From: Oceanicoccus sp.
GTDB taxonomy: Bacteria > Pseudomonadota > Gammaproteobacteria > Pseudomonadales > Dasaniaceae
NCBI RefSeq assembly: GCF_029238675.1
Contig: NZ_JAQWFR010000002.1
Location: 1 to 64,000, forward strand
DNA length: 64,000 bases
Reading direction: 5' to 3'
Position 1 is the stretch's first letter. Every line of letters begins with the position of its first letter. The position numbers were made by a program, and so were the translations under genes. A model generated the notes under the pieces. It saw only the letters and a list, made by a program, of their open reading frames with translations. It was not told the origin of the DNA and searched no databases. This document shows, piece after piece, positions 16,324-25,227 of this stretch.

Positions 16324-17422
16324 ATGATAGAAGTAGGCGCGATCAAGCAGAGTATCAAAGACCTGACCGAGAGGACTGAAGTCCTTAGGGGGTACCTTTG
16401 ACTATGATGCCAAGAAAGAGCAATTGGCTGAGGTTGAGCTCGAGCTAGGCGAACCTGCGGTTTGGGAGCAGCCTGAACGGGCACAGGAATTGGGGCGTGA
16501 ACGCTCATCCTTAGAAGCCGTGGTTAAAACCATCGATACCATGACCACTGGCTTAAGTGACTTAACTGAACTGTTAGAGATGGCAGTTGAAGAAGAGGAC
16601 GAAGATACCTTTGCCGAAGTGGAGTCGGAAATTGACGGCCTGAGTGAGCATTTGGCCAAGCTGGAATTTCGTCGGATGTTCTCCGGTGAGATGGATGCCA
16701 ATAATGCCTTCCTTGAAATTCAGTCCGGCTCCGGTGGTACCGAGGCCCAGGACTGGGCAGAAATGGTCTGCCGGATGTATTTGCGCTGGGGTGAGTCAAA
16801 AGGCTTTAAGACCGAATTAATGGAGGCTTCTGATGGCGATGTGGCAGGGATTAAATCAGCCACTATTCAGTTTTCTGGTGAATATGCCTTCGGCTGGTTG
16901 CGCACCGAAACCGGTGTTCATCGGCTGGTTAGAAAATCCCCTTTTGATTCCGGTAGTCGCCGCCATACCTCTTTTTGTTCGGTGTTTGTCTCCCCTGAAG
17001 TTGACGATAATATCGATATTGAAATTAACCCTGCAGATTTGCGCACCGATACCTATCGAGCCAGTGGTGCGGGTGGGCAGCACGTTAACAAAACCGATTC
17101 GGCGGTGCGAATTACCCACGAGCCCAGCGGTATTGTGGTGCAGTGCCAAAGCCAGCGTTCGCAGCATAAAAACCGTGATGCAGCCATGAAGCAGTTAAAA
17201 GCTAAACTGTATGAAATGGAAATGCTAAAGCGTAATGAAGCGTCCCAGGCACTGGAAGATACTAAGGCTGATATCGGCTGGGGTAGCCAGATTCGTTCTT
17301 ATGTATTGGATGACCAGCGCATCAAAGATTTGCGCACCAATGTCCAGACCAGCAACTGCAACAATGTACTGGATGGCGACTTAGATCAATTTATGGAAGC
17401 CTCCCTAAAAATGGGCTTGTAA
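16324..17422 (+). CDS. prfB: Peptide chain release factor 2, with programmed +1 frameshift
   Basis: Recognises UGA and UAA stop codons and triggers peptide release. The gene is read in two frames: ATG at 16324 runs 25 codons to an in-frame TGA at 16399-16401, and a +1 shift on CTT-TGA-C continues from GAC at 16400 to 17422. The product is 365 residues, identical to E. coli RF2. The SPF tripeptide (KSPFDSGS) and GGQ motif ([21 protein letters not shown], split across the loop) are both present. The gene is intact; the TGA is autoregulatory, since low RF2 raises shifting. lysS follows, as in many proteobacteria. Confidence 0.97.
16386..16402 (+). promoter_or_regulatory. Programmed +1 ribosomal frameshift site of prfB
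   Basis: TAGGGGGT (internal Shine-Dalgarno) is followed by ACCTTTGAC, the same layout as the E. coli prfB site (AGGGGGTATCTTTGAC). The slippery CTT is at 16396-16398, the UGA at 16399-16401, and the following C is the poor-termination context. Confidence 0.95.
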
Positions 17423-17430
17423 ACACACAC

Positions 17431-17533
17431 CGTCATTCCCGCGAAGGCGGGAATCCAGACTGCATGCTTATGCTGTTATTTCCGCTAAAGCGGAAATTGC
17501 CAGAGCTGGGTTCCCGCCTTCGCGGGAATGACG
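17431..17533. repeat. Palindromic interspersed repeat, long form, copy 6
   Basis: Orientation B: left arm, then TGCATGCTTATGCTGTTATT, hairpin TTTCCGCTAAAGCGGAAA, then the right arm; loops GAAG/CTTC. It sits between prfB and lysS, which are usually co-transcribed. Confidence 0.93.
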
Positions 17534-17561
17534 TAAACAATTAATTAATCGAGTTAACAAC

Positions 17562-19076
17562 ATGTCACAAGACAACGTTACAGACGAAAATAAACTGATT
17601 GCAGAGCGCCGCGCCAAATTAAGTGCTATTCGCGAGCAGCGTAATGCTTTTCCTAATAGCTTTCGTCGCGATGCTTATGCGCAGGACTTACAGGAAGAGT
17701 TAGGTGATAAGGATAAAGAAACTCTGGAGCAGTTAGATCGTCGTGCTTCTGTAGCGGGCCGGATTATGGCCAAGCGTGGCCCGTTTTTAGTGTTGCAGGA
17801 TATGAGTGGTCGAATTCAGGCCTATGTCGATAAAAAGAAATTGCCCGAAGAGCAGCTACCAGAAATTAAAACCTGGGATATTGGCGATATTATTGGTTGT
17901 GAAGGGCCGGTGCATAAATCAGGCAAGGGCGACCTCTATGTCTACATGGAAAAGGTTGAGTTATTAACCAAGTCCCTGCGTCCATTGCCGGATAAATTTC
18001 ACGGTTTGCAAGATCAGGAAATTCGTTATCGCCAGCGTTATATCGACTTAATGGTTAGCGAAGAATCGCGCAATATTTTCCAGATTCGCTCGAAGATGGT
18101 TAGCTTTATGCGTAACTATTTGGACAGCGCTAATTTTATGGAAGTTGAAACGCCGATGATGCAAGTGATTCCCGGCGGTGCAACGGCGCGTCCGTTTGTA
18201 ACTCATCATAACTCCCTGGATATGGATATGTATTTGCGTATCGCACCGGAGCTTTATTTGAAGCGCCTGGTTGTGGGTGGTTTTGAACGGGTTTATGAAA
18301 TTAACCGTAACTTCCGTAACGAAGGTTTATCCACACGTCATAATCCGGAATTTACCATGCTGGAATTCTATCAGTCCTATGCCGATTACAATGACCTGAT
18401 GGATCTGACTGAGGATATGCTACGCAAAATGGCGCAAAGCGTTTTGGGTACCACCACCCTGACCAACACCACGAAAGACGAAAACGGTGAAGTCGTTGAA
18501 ACCAAAGAATATGATTTATCCAAGCCGTTCCAGCGTATTTCAGTGTTTGATTCGATTCTGCACTTTAATCCTGAGCTAAAGCCGGAAGATATCAATACGC
18601 TGGAAAGCGCACGTAAAGTTGCCGAAGACTTGCATATCCCCATGAAGGATATTTATGGCTTGGGCAAAGTGCAGATTGAAATCTTTGAAAAGACCGTAGA
18701 AGACCGTTTGGATCAGCCGACCTTTATCACGGAATATCCTACGGAGGTGTCGCCTTTGGCCCGTCGCAGTGATAACAATCCTTTTGTCACCGATCGTTTT
18801 GAGTTCTTTGTGGGTGGTCGTGAAATTGCTAACGGTTTCTCTGAGCTTAATGATGCGGAAGACCAGGCCGAGCGTTTCCAGGCGCAGGTGGCGGAGAAAG
18901 ATGCCGGTGATGATGAGGCGATGCACTATGATGCTGACTATGTGGCGGCGTTAGAGTATGGATTGCCACCAACAGCCGGTGAAGGTATTGGTATTGACCG
19001 TTTGGTGATGTTGTTTACGGATTCACCTTCGATACGCGACGTATTGTTATTCCCGCATATGCGTCCGCAAGTTTAA
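17562..19076 (+). CDS. lysS: Lysyl-tRNA synthetase, class II
   Basis: Charges tRNA-Lys. It has 504 residues (E. coli LysS 505). An N-terminal OB-fold anticodon-binding domain spans about 60-150. Class II motif 2 is seen as [20 protein letters not shown], and motif 3 as [20 protein letters not shown] near the C-terminus. It is preceded by prfB across a palindromic repeat, the conserved prfB-lysS pair. Confidence 0.97.
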   Translation: MSQDNVTDENKLIAERRAKLSAIREQRNAFPNSFRRDAYAQDLQEELGDKDKETLEQLDRRASVAGRIMAKRGPFLVLQDMSGRIQAYVDKKKLPEEQLPEIKTWDIGDIIGCEGPVHKSGKGDLYVYMEKVELLTKSLRPLPDKFHGLQDQEIRYRQRYIDLMVSEESRNIFQIRSKMVSFMRNYLDSANFMEVETPMMQVIPGGATARPFVTHHNSLDMDMYLRIAPELYLKRLVVGGFERVYEINRNFRNEGLSTRHNPEFTMLEFYQSYADYNDLMDLTEDMLRKMAQSVLGTTTLTNTTKDENGEVVETKEYDLSKPFQRISVFDSILHFNPELKPEDINTLESARKVAEDLHIPMKDIYGLGKVQIEIFEKTVEDRLDQPTFITEYPTEVSPLARRSDNNPFVTDRFEFFVGGREIANGFSELNDAEDQAERFQAQVAEKDAGDDEAMHYDADYVAALEYGLPPTAGEGIGIDRLVMLFTDSPSIRDVLLFPHMRPQV

Positions 19077-19091
19077 CCACTTGCCACCTAT

Positions 19092-19119
19092 CGTCATTCC
19101 CGCCTTCGCGGCAATGATG
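19092..19119. repeat. Single-arm remnant of the palindromic repeat
   Basis: CGTCATTCCCGCCTTCGCGG followed by a degenerate CAATGATGA. It is one arm standing alone between the convergent lysS and the histidine kinase gene. Confidence 0.8.
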
Positions 19120-19124
19120 ATAGG

Positions 19125-20672
19125 TTACGGTTGCTCATTCAGCGCAGGCTCGTTGCTGGCCGGGTTATCCACAAACTCGATGGTAAACTTAGTACCGGTC
19201 TTAATCGAGCTAATTACATTAATCGTTGCCCCCATTAAATCGCAGTACTGCTTGCATAAGGCCAGGCCCAGACCGGTGCCGCCAAACCTGCGGGTGGTGG
19301 ATGAGTCGGCTTGGGTAAAGGCATCAAATACGATTTTGGCCTGGTCTTTAGTCATGCCGATGCCATTGTCGGAAACGCAAAAGCGCACAACAGCCGGTTG
19401 GCAGGTCGTGTCATATTCAGCGCTCAGGCTGATATGGCCATCCTGGGTAAATTTGCAGGAATTACTCAGCAGGTTAAAAAATATTTGGCGGAATTTGGTG
19501 ACGTCATTATGGAGTAAGGGCAGCTTGCTATTACTATCAAAGGAGATGTTATTGTTGCCTTTTTGGGCCAGTGGTGAAATGGTCGAAATCACTTCATTTA
19601 AAACCGTCGCACTATCAAAGTCTTCGTTGTAGATCGTCATTTTTCCGGTTTCAATTTTTGAGAAATCCAGCACATCATTGATTTGATTTAACAAGTGTCG
19701 GCCAGCGGAAAGGACTTTTTTCAGATCCTCGCTTTGGTCTTCAATACTGATATCTTCCAACTCAATATCTTCCAGCATCATTTCACTATAACCAATAATA
19801 GCGTTGAGCGGTGTGCGCAGTTCGTGGCTCATATTAGCTAAAAAACTACTTTTTGCGCGGTTGGCCTGGTCTGCATTTTCTTTTGCCTGGTGAACTTCTG
19901 CTATGGCATTTTGCAGTTTTGCCGACATGGCGTTAAAGGCCTCTGCCACTTCGCCCACTTCGTCGCGGTTTTTTATTGGTATACGATAGTCGAGGTTGCC
20001 ACCGCCAATAATAATGGTGCCCTTTTTAAGTTGCTTAAAGGCGTTGCCGGTATAGCGAATGAGGAAAAATCCCAGACCAATAGTGAGAATAATCGAGGCA
20101 AAGAAAACGGTGAAAGTGATATTGTTGGTTAGCGATTCTATCTTTTCAATTTCAACGGCTTGTCGATCGGCGACTTGAATCTGTTTTTTCTCGAGATATT
20201 CAAGGTCGTTTATAACTTGTTTAAAAACCAGTTCAAGGTAGTCGCTATCTTCATAGTGGTTGTAATTATCATCGTTATAGTTTTGGTAAAAGTTTTTCCA
20301 TAGCGGGGCCAGTTCAAGAAAGCTGCCATTGAGTACTTTATAGGGGCTTGAGGTGCGGTCTTGGGTAGTAAGCCCAAGTTGTTGCATTTCAGTCTGTAGT
20401 GCAGCAATCTCGTTAAGGGCCTGGGCGGTTTCTTGCGGGGTTAGTTTTTCGTTGAGGGTGGTGCGCAATGAGCTTAATAATAAAATCGCTTTATGCAGGT
20501 CATCGAGGTTTTGCTTGACGGCGGAGGCCTGTAGTTGTCCGGTTACTGCTTGGCGCAATTGAATTAGGCTGGCGTTACGGGTGCTATTACTCCATGAGTC
20601 GGTGCCTACATTGATAGAGAATAAAATCAATATAATGATAATGGAGATTGTTAGTCGTTCGCGTAAGCTCAT
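19125..20672 (-). CDS. Membrane histidine kinase
   Basis: A 515-residue sensor kinase. TM1 is near residues 9-25, followed by a helical periplasmic domain of ~160 residues with a long coiled region before TM2 (about 187-207). Then come HAMP, a HisKA domain with the phospho-His in [16 protein letters not shown], and an ATPase with N box [11 protein letters not shown]1 DNGIGM and G2 GGTGLGLAL. It has no receiver of its own; the single-domain response regulator upstream (20750-21103) is its probable partner. It is last in a three-gene minus-strand operon behind the cyclase, with a partial palindromic repeat in the 77-bp gap. Confidence 0.9.
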   Translation of the reverse strand: MSLRERLTISIIIILILFSINVGTDSWSNSTRNASLIQLRQAVTGQLQASAVKQNLDDLHKAILLLSSLRTTLNEKLTPQETAQALNEIAALQTEMQQLGLTTQDRTSSPYKVLNGSFLELAPLWKNFYQNYNDDNYNHYEDSDYLELVFKQVINDLEYLEKKQIQVADRQAVEIEKIESLTNNITFTVFFASIILTIGLGFFLIRYTGNAFKQLKKGTIIIGGGNLDYRIPIKNRDEVGEVAEAFNAMSAKLQNAIAEVHQAKENADQANRAKSSFLANMSHELRTPLNAIIGYSEMMLEDIELEDISIEDQSEDLKKVLSAGRHLLNQINDVLDFSKIETGKMTIYNEDFDSATVLNEVISTISPLAQKGNNNISFDSNSKLPLLHNDVTKFRQIFFNLLSNSCKFTQDGHISLSAEYDTTCQPAVVRFCVSDNGIGMTKDQAKIVFDAFTQADSSTTRRFGGTGLGLALCKQYCDLMGATINVISSIKTGTKFTIEFVDNPASNEPALNEQP

Positions 20673-20697
20673 GGATATTTACTTTTTTAATTCGTTT

Positions 20698-20745
20698 CTT
20701 CCGCTAACGCGGAAGTCTGGATTCCCGCCTTCGCGGGAATGACGG
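20698..20745. repeat. Half copy of palindromic repeat (central hairpin plus one arm)
   Basis: CTTCCGC-TAAC-GCGGAAG hairpin, then TCTGG and a right arm with CTTC loop ending GGGAATGACGG. The left arm is missing. It lies inside the response regulator / kinase operon. Confidence 0.85.
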
Positions 20746-20749
20746 TTAG

Positions 20750-21103
20750 TTAAGTAAGGTATTTTTCAATAATGGTGATTAGGCCCGGGAAGTCGATAGG
20801 TTTGGTGGCGTAATCATCGCAGCCTGCTGCCATGGCTTTTTCTTTATCGCCGGAGAGCGCATGGGCGGTGAGGGCGATAATGGGGGTGTTCTGCTGTTGT
20901 TTGATTTCCCGGCTGGCGGTCCAACCGTCTTTTACTGGTAGTTCCATATCCATCAGAATCAGGTCGGGCTGTTCTTTGATGGCTTTCTCAACCGCAGAGC
21001 CACCATTGTCGGCAGTCAGTACAGTGTAATCTCTGCGCTTGAGTCGGCGCGATAACATATCGCGGTTCATCTCATTGTCTTCAACTAATAAAATCGTGGC
21101 CAT
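20750..21103 (-). CDS. Single-domain response regulator
   Basis: A 117-residue stand-alone receiver, with the acidic pair in LLVEDNEMNRDML, phospho-Asp in PDLILMDMELPVKDGW, Thr in IIALTAHAL and Lys in DYATKPID. There is no output domain, so it must act by protein contact or as a phosphate relay, as DivK/CheY types do. It starts 2 bp after the cyclase stop, with its AAGGA inside the cyclase end, so translation is probably coupled. The partner is likely the kinase downstream or the receiver-bearing cyclase upstream. Confidence 0.92.
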   Translation of the reverse strand: MATILLVEDNEMNRDMLSRRLKRRDYTVLTADNGGSAVEKAIKEQPDLILMDMELPVKDGWTASREIKQQQNTPIIALTAHALSGDKEKAMAAGCDDYATKPIDFPGLITIIEKYLT

Positions 21104-21105
21104 AG

Positions 21106-22623
21106 CTATTCCTTCACTACTTCTTTATTAGACTCTGTGGTGCCATTGGCTTGCGGTGCAATGCCTTTCAATTCAAAGACATTAATTTCTTTTAGAATGC
21201 CCTTGGCTTGTATGGAGCGGCTTTCGCCAATGGACAGCACTGCCTCGCAATCATCCACGGTGGCCTCAGACAGTAATATACAACCGGCTTCACAGCGCTC
21301 TTCAATGCGAGCTGTTTGATTAACGGTGTGGCCAACGACGCCATATTTTGCGCGTTTCTCTGAGCCGATATTACCGGCAACCACTGGGCCGGTATTGATG
21401 CTAATGCCCATGGAAATTTCCGGCAGATCTTCACGTTTGTTGCGTTCATTAATTTCGTCCATGGCGGCCTGCATTTCCAGGGCGCAGCGAATGGCCCGGT
21501 CGCTATCATCTTCGCGGGTAATTGGTGCACCGAAGATGGCGAGAATGGCATCACCAATAAATTCATCAACGGTGCCGTTGTACTTCATGATAATTTCACT
21601 CATGGTGCCCAGGTAATTATTTAACAGGCGCACAACGCGCTGTGGAGGCAGTTGTTCTGAGATGGTGGTAAAGCCTCGTATATCTGCCATCAGCACGCTA
21701 ACTTTACGCTGCACGCCGCCGAGGTCAAGGCCATCCGGGTCTTCCAGCAGGGTAGAGACGATCTCTTCCGACAGGTAGCGACCAAACACGCTACGAATAA
21801 AACGTTGGTTGCGTTCCAGTTCATCCCGGTAGAGTTGTTCTTTATTGTGCAAGCGCTTGCGATCTACACCGGCGCTGATTCTGGCCTGCAATAGAACATG
21901 GTTAAACGGTTTAAACAGATAGTCTTCAGCGCCAGCTTCTATACATAAAATAACCCGCTCTCTGTCTTTGTTACCGGATACCACAATCACCGGAATGGCC
22001 CGTAGGTGCACATCCAGCTTGAGTTGTTGTAAAAGTTCGTCGCCATGCATTTCCGGGAGTATTAAATCCAGCAGGATCAGGTCAACATCATTGCTGGCTA
22101 AAATTTCAAACATTTGTTGGCCGCCATTGGCCTCCAGCACATTGTGTTGCCCCTGTTCCAGGTAGCGGCGCAAAATTTCACGGCTTTCGGCCTGGTCGTC
22201 AACAATCAGGATGGTACCGGTGACTTTGTTAGTTGGCAGGTATTCGGCGGTGCTGATATCGGCGATATCTTCATCTTTGTCTAGCAGTTGTTGGCAGAGT
22301 TCATGCAGTTGGGCCAGTGATTGGTGGAGGGGGAGGCGATTGGCTTCCAGCTCTTCTTCCATCAATTCGCAATACCCCATAATGGTGCCAACCAGATTTC
22401 TAAGGTCGTGCCAGATTGTACTATAACTCACTATTTCACCGGCCAGCACGGCCTGGGTGAACTCATCCAGTTTATGGCTAACGGCTTGTAATTTCCCAAC
22501 ATCGCTGGCCAGGTCTGGTCGTTGGTCGCTGCAGAGTTTTTCCAGGCCATGAATCTCTGTTACCAGCTGACGTGACAGCGGTATCCAACTATGAGCCTTG
22601 AGAATGGTGGTTATATTTTCCAT
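21106..22623 (-). CDS. Receiver-class III nucleotide cyclase
   Basis: A 505-residue cytoplasmic protein. Residues ~65-92 contain WHDLRNLVGTIMGYCELMEE, which resembles a histidine kinase dimerisation helix with an H-box, but no ATPase domain follows. Residues ~135-250 are a receiver (ILIVDDQAESREIL, DLILLDLILPEMHG, LFKPFN). Residues ~300-480 are a class III cyclase with both metal Asp (MADIRGFTT, FIGDAILAIFG) and the transition-state pair in VNQTARIE. The usual GDTVN is GHTVN here, so ATP versus GTP preference is uncertain. It heads an operon with a response regulator and a kinase, divergent from a Crp-type gene that could read its cAMP. Confidence 0.88.
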   Translation of the reverse strand: MENITTILKAHSWIPLSRQLVTEIHGLEKLCSDQRPDLASDVGKLQAVSHKLDEFTQAVLAGEIVSYSTIWHDLRNLVGTIMGYCELMEEELEANRLPLHQSLAQLHELCQQLLDKDEDIADISTAEYLPTNKVTGTILIVDDQAESREILRRYLEQGQHNVLEANGGQQMFEILASNDVDLILLDLILPEMHGDELLQQLKLDVHLRAIPVIVVSGNKDRERVILCIEAGAEDYLFKPFNHVLLQARISAGVDRKRLHNKEQLYRDELERNQRFIRSVFGRYLSEEIVSTLLEDPDGLDLGGVQRKVSVLMADIRGFTTISEQLPPQRVVRLLNNYLGTMSEIIMKYNGTVDEFIGDAILAIFGAPITREDDSDRAIRCALEMQAAMDEINERNKREDLPEISMGISINTGPVVAGNIGSEKRAKYGVVGHTVNQTARIEERCEAGCILLSEATVDDCEAVLSIGESRSIQAKGILKEINVFELKGIAPQANGTTESNKEVVKE

Positions 22624-22866
22624 TGCAGTACTTTGTTATTTGTGTGGCCTAAGTATATATCAGGCATAGGGAAATTGTTGGCTTGTCAACTGGAATATTA
22701 CCATTCCTGTGCTATATTCCATGACTAATTGCTGAGGTAGACCCATCTTACCCGCAGTGAGTCTTTTACCGCCGACTGGATACCAGGCTGGCCGAAAGGG
22801 CGTTAATGATAATGATGGTGCTATAACTTTGATGTCTGACAATAATTACCTATAGATGGCAAAACT
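22624..22866. promoter_or_regulatory. Divergent control region between cyclase operon and Crp-type gene
   Basis: The 243 bp must hold promoters in both directions. A short hairpin CTGG-ATA-CCAG (22776-22786), flanked by GCC at 22771 and GGC at 22790, would lie in the leader of the rightward Crp-type gene. I found no good TGTGA-N6-TCACA site; TGTGC-N6-CCATGA near 22719 is a weak candidate. Confidence 0.4.
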
Positions 22867-23517
22867 ATGATACTCGATAAAGTAGAAATCTTTGATGGGC
22901 TTTCCCTGCAGGAATTGGAAGCACTTTCAGCAAGCAGTGTGGCGCGTAGCTACCCTAAAAACACGGTCATTATCAATGAAAATGATCATGCTGATTCGCT
23001 GTATATTATTGAGTCAGGGCGGGTAAAAGTTTACTGCAGCGATAAAAACGGCAAGGAATTTATTATGAATACCTTGACCGCTGAAGATTATTTTGGCGAA
23101 CTGGCCTTGTTGGATGACGATAAACGTTCAGCCTCTGTGCGTACTATGGAGAAGTCCAGCTTTTGTATTATCTATAAAGAAGACTTTAACCAGGTGTTAG
23201 AGCAACAGCCGAATATTGCCAAGACGTTAATTCGTAACTTGACTCGCCGCGTTCGTAAGTTAACCAAAGATGTTAAAGCGTTGGCCCTGCAGGATGTTTA
23301 CGGTCGCGTGACCAATGTGTTGACCACTTTATCCACTGAGCGTGAAGATGGTTCGGCGATTATCCCTGAGAAGCTAACCCAGCAGGATATTGCCGATAGG
23401 GTAGGTGCTTCCCGTGAGATGGTAGCTCGTATTCTTAAGGACTTGACCATAGGTGAGTATATTAGTTTTGAAGGTCGGAATATTATTCTGAATGGTAAGT
23501 TGCCTGAGAATTATTAA
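22867..23517 (+). CDS. Crp/Fnr family transcription regulator
   Basis: A 216-residue regulator. Residues 1-115 form a cyclic-nucleotide beta-roll with FGELALLDDDKRSAS at 76-90; the Glu78, Arg87 and Ser88 equivalents of the cAMP contacts E72, R82 and S83 of E. coli CRP are kept. On the C-helix, CRP T127-S128 appear as Leu-Thr, so ligand binding may differ. The helix-turn-helix has SREMVARIL, keeping the R/E/R base contacts that read TGTGA. There is no N-terminal Cys set, so it is not an oxygen-sensing Fnr. It is divergent from a class III cyclase, a natural source of its ligand. Confidence 0.85.
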   Translation: MILDKVEIFDGLSLQELEALSASSVARSYPKNTVIINENDHADSLYIIESGRVKVYCSDKNGKEFIMNTLTAEDYFGELALLDDDKRSASVRTMEKSSFCIIYKEDFNQVLEQQPNIAKTLIRNLTRRVRKLTKDVKALALQDVYGRVTNVLTTLSTEREDGSAIIPEKLTQQDIADRVGASREMVARILKDLTIGEYISFEGRNIILNGKLPENY

Positions 23518-23552
23518 TCCCTTTATTGGCTAAAGGTCTTTAAAGGGATAAA

Positions 23553-23575
23553 GCGGCACATCCATAATGTGGCGC
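23553..23575. other. Imperfect hairpin between convergent crp-type gene and xseA
   Basis: GCGGCACAT-CCATA-ATGTGGCGC is a 9-bp stem with one mismatch. A second stem, TCCCTTTA/TAAAGGGA, lies just before it. Neither is followed by a U-run, so a terminator role is uncertain. Confidence 0.35.
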
Positions 23576-24924
23576 TAATTAACGCGGCTTTTTATCGACC
23601 CTTTGGCAAATCGAGTATTGATAGTTTGCCCGCTTGATAGCTCTTCAGCGTCGGTAATGACCTGCCCCTCATCATCACTAACAATCGCATAACCTCTGTC
23701 CAGCGTGGCCAAAGGACTAACCGCATCCAATAACTGCATCGCATTTTTAAGGCGCAGTTGCTGCTGTTCCAATAAACGCTGTACTTGTTTTTCCAGGCGT
23801 TGATACAAACCAGCGGAAGACAACTTAAGTTGTTTGATTTTATGGTCAGGGGTTTGCTGTTGCAGTCGAGAAGCTAACACCTGCAAGCCTAATTGCTGTT
23901 TTTGCGATTGATTTTTCCAGCCATTCATTAGCCGCATTTCCAGCTCATCAAGTCTCTGGCTATGTTCCTGCAAACGACTGCCGGGGTGACGCAGACGAGA
24001 TTGTAAGAAACTTAGCTGTTGCTTATTGGTTTCTAAAGTCAGCAGCATCTGGCGGGTAAGCAATTGTTCAAAACCCATAAAGCTGGCCATCATTTCCTGA
24101 CCATCGGGGCTGATCAGTTCAGCGGCGGCTGATGGGGTAGGGGCACGAAGGTCAGCCACAAAATCTGCAATGGTGAAATCCACTTCATGTCCAACCGCGC
24201 TAATGACGGGTAAATCACTCTGGTAAATCGCTCGTGCAACTATCTCTTCATTAAAGGCCCAGAGGTCTTCCATCGAGCCGCCACCGCGACCGGCCAATAT
24301 CACGTCGAACTCACGCTTGCCTGATTTGTGGAGGGCATTGGCGGTATTAATAGCGCGAGCAATCTCAGGAGCCGCATTTTGACCCTGCACGGCAGTGGGG
24401 AAGATAGAGACTTTAATGCTGGGGAAACGCCTGGCCAGAACGGTAAGAATATCCCTGATAGCAGCCCCGGTGGCGGATGTCACCACAGCGATACTCTTGG
24501 GGTGATCTGGGATAGCTTGCTTGATGTCGCTATCGAATAGACCTTCAGCCTGAAGCTTGTTTTTTAGCTCCTCAAAAGCTCTGGCCAAAGCACCATCACC
24601 GGCAGGCTCCATATGCTCAACAATCAGTTGATAATCGCCTCGAGCCTCATAAAGACTCAGCTTGGCTCTGGCCATTACCTGCTGTCCGGCTTCAGCCTGG
24701 AAGCGGAGCCTGGCATTGCTGCTACGGAACATCGCACAGCGAACCTGGGCGCTATTATCTTTCAGTGAGAAGTACCAATGGCCGGAGGAGGGGCGAGAGA
24801 GGTTGGAAATCTCACCTTCAACCCATACCGAGGGGAAATTACCCTCAAGCAGGCGCTTGGCCTGACGGTTGAGTTGGCTGACGGATAAAGTCTCGCGTTT
24901 TTTTGGGGTTGGGCTGCTCGGCAT
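23575..24924 (-). CDS. xseA: Exodeoxyribonuclease VII large subunit
   Basis: With XseB it degrades single-stranded DNA to oligonucleotides in repair. It has an N-terminal OB fold (SVWVEGEISNLSRPSSGHWYF begins it, about residues 30-110). The catalytic region has SATGAAIRDILTVL and the family hallmark GRGGGSMEDLWAFNEE, and a long coiled C-terminal region follows. The start at 24924 (MPSSPTPKK) gives 449 residues, against 456 in E. coli; an in-frame start at 24975 adds 17 residues of poor sense. No clear ribosome binding site at either. xseB is not adjacent. Confidence 0.94.
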   Translation of the reverse strand: MPSSPTPKKRETLSVSQLNRQAKRLLEGNFPSVWVEGEISNLSRPSSGHWYFSLKDNSAQVRCAMFRSSNARLRFQAEAGQQVMARAKLSLYEARGDYQLIVEHMEPAGDGALARAFEELKNKLQAEGLFDSDIKQAIPDHPKSIAVVTSATGAAIRDILTVLARRFPSIKVSIFPTAVQGQNAAPEIARAINTANALHKSGKREFDVILAGRGGGSMEDLWAFNEEIVARAIYQSDLPVISAVGHEVDFTIADFVADLRAPTPSAAAELISPDGQEMMASFMGFEQLLTRQMLLTLETNKQQLSFLQSRLRHPGSRLQEHSQRLDELEMRLMNGWKNQSQKQQLGLQVLASRLQQQTPDHKIKQLKLSSAGLYQRLEKQVQRLLEQQQLRLKNAMQLLDAVSPLATLDRGYAIVSDDEGQVITDAEELSSGQTINTRFAKGSIKSRVN

Positions 24925-24982
24925 GAGCGCTAGTGTAGGGCAAAGTGGCTCTAGATAGAATAAATTCCTCCCCATCCCCCAC

Positions 24983-25042
24983 TGTCATTCCCGCGAAGGC
25001 GGGAATCCAGCACTGTAGATTCCCGCCTTCGCGGGAATGACA
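24983..25042. repeat. Palindromic interspersed repeat, short form, copy 7
   Basis: Matched GAAG/CTTC arms around the spacer CAGCACTGTAGA. It lies between the divergent xseA and guaB genes, 29 bp upstream of the proposed guaB -35 box. Confidence 0.93.
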
Positions 25043-25070
25043 GAATAAGTCAGTTAATTGCAGTTATTGA

Positions 25071-25099
25071 TTTACGGAATAAAAACAATAGCTTAAAAT
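25071..25099 (+). promoter_or_regulatory. Sigma-70 type promoter for guaBA
   Basis: TTTACG, a 17-bp spacer, then TAAAAT at 25094-25099. This predicts a leader of about 120 nt before the guaB ATG. No PurR-type ACGCAAACGTTTGCGT box was seen. Confidence 0.5.
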
Positions 25100-25182
25100 G
25101 CGCGGTTTTAAGTCTTGCAGGGTTTTACCGTCACTTTTGTTTATGGTGAATGGTCTTGTAAGGCTTGGGTCCCACTGGCTAC

Positions 25183-25213
25183 ACAATCATCCCTTCTTCT
25201 GATGATTGTTTTA
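25183..25213 (+). promoter_or_regulatory. Hairpin with U-run in the guaB leader, possible attenuator
   Basis: ACAATCATC (25183-25191) and GATGATTGT (25201-25209) form a perfect 9-bp stem with a 9-nt pyrimidine loop, followed by TTTT, and end 5 bp before the CAGGAAAA ribosome binding site of guaB. The stem is AT-rich, so termination would be weak; it could instead mask the start region or stabilise the RNA. The role is inferred. Confidence 0.45.
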
Positions 25214-25227
25214 CACAGGAAAAACTT

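Noticed and set aside
16399-16401. TGA in prfB read as a nonsense mutation or pseudogene
   Set aside because: The surrounding AGGGGG and CTT-TGA-C are the known programmed frameshift signals and the joined product has the exact RF2 length.
19081-19632. 183-codon rightward frame over the kinase ATPase domain
   Set aside because: The minus-strand kinase motifs (N, G1 and G2 boxes) show the real coding strand.
22660-22842. Minus-strand frame in the cyclase/Crp divergent region
   Set aside because: It occupies the shared promoter region, has no ribosome binding site and no recognisable protein features.
25100-25227. Guanine riboswitch in the guaB leader
   Set aside because: The only clear structure is one simple stem; no three-way junction or conserved purine-aptamer loops can be drawn.
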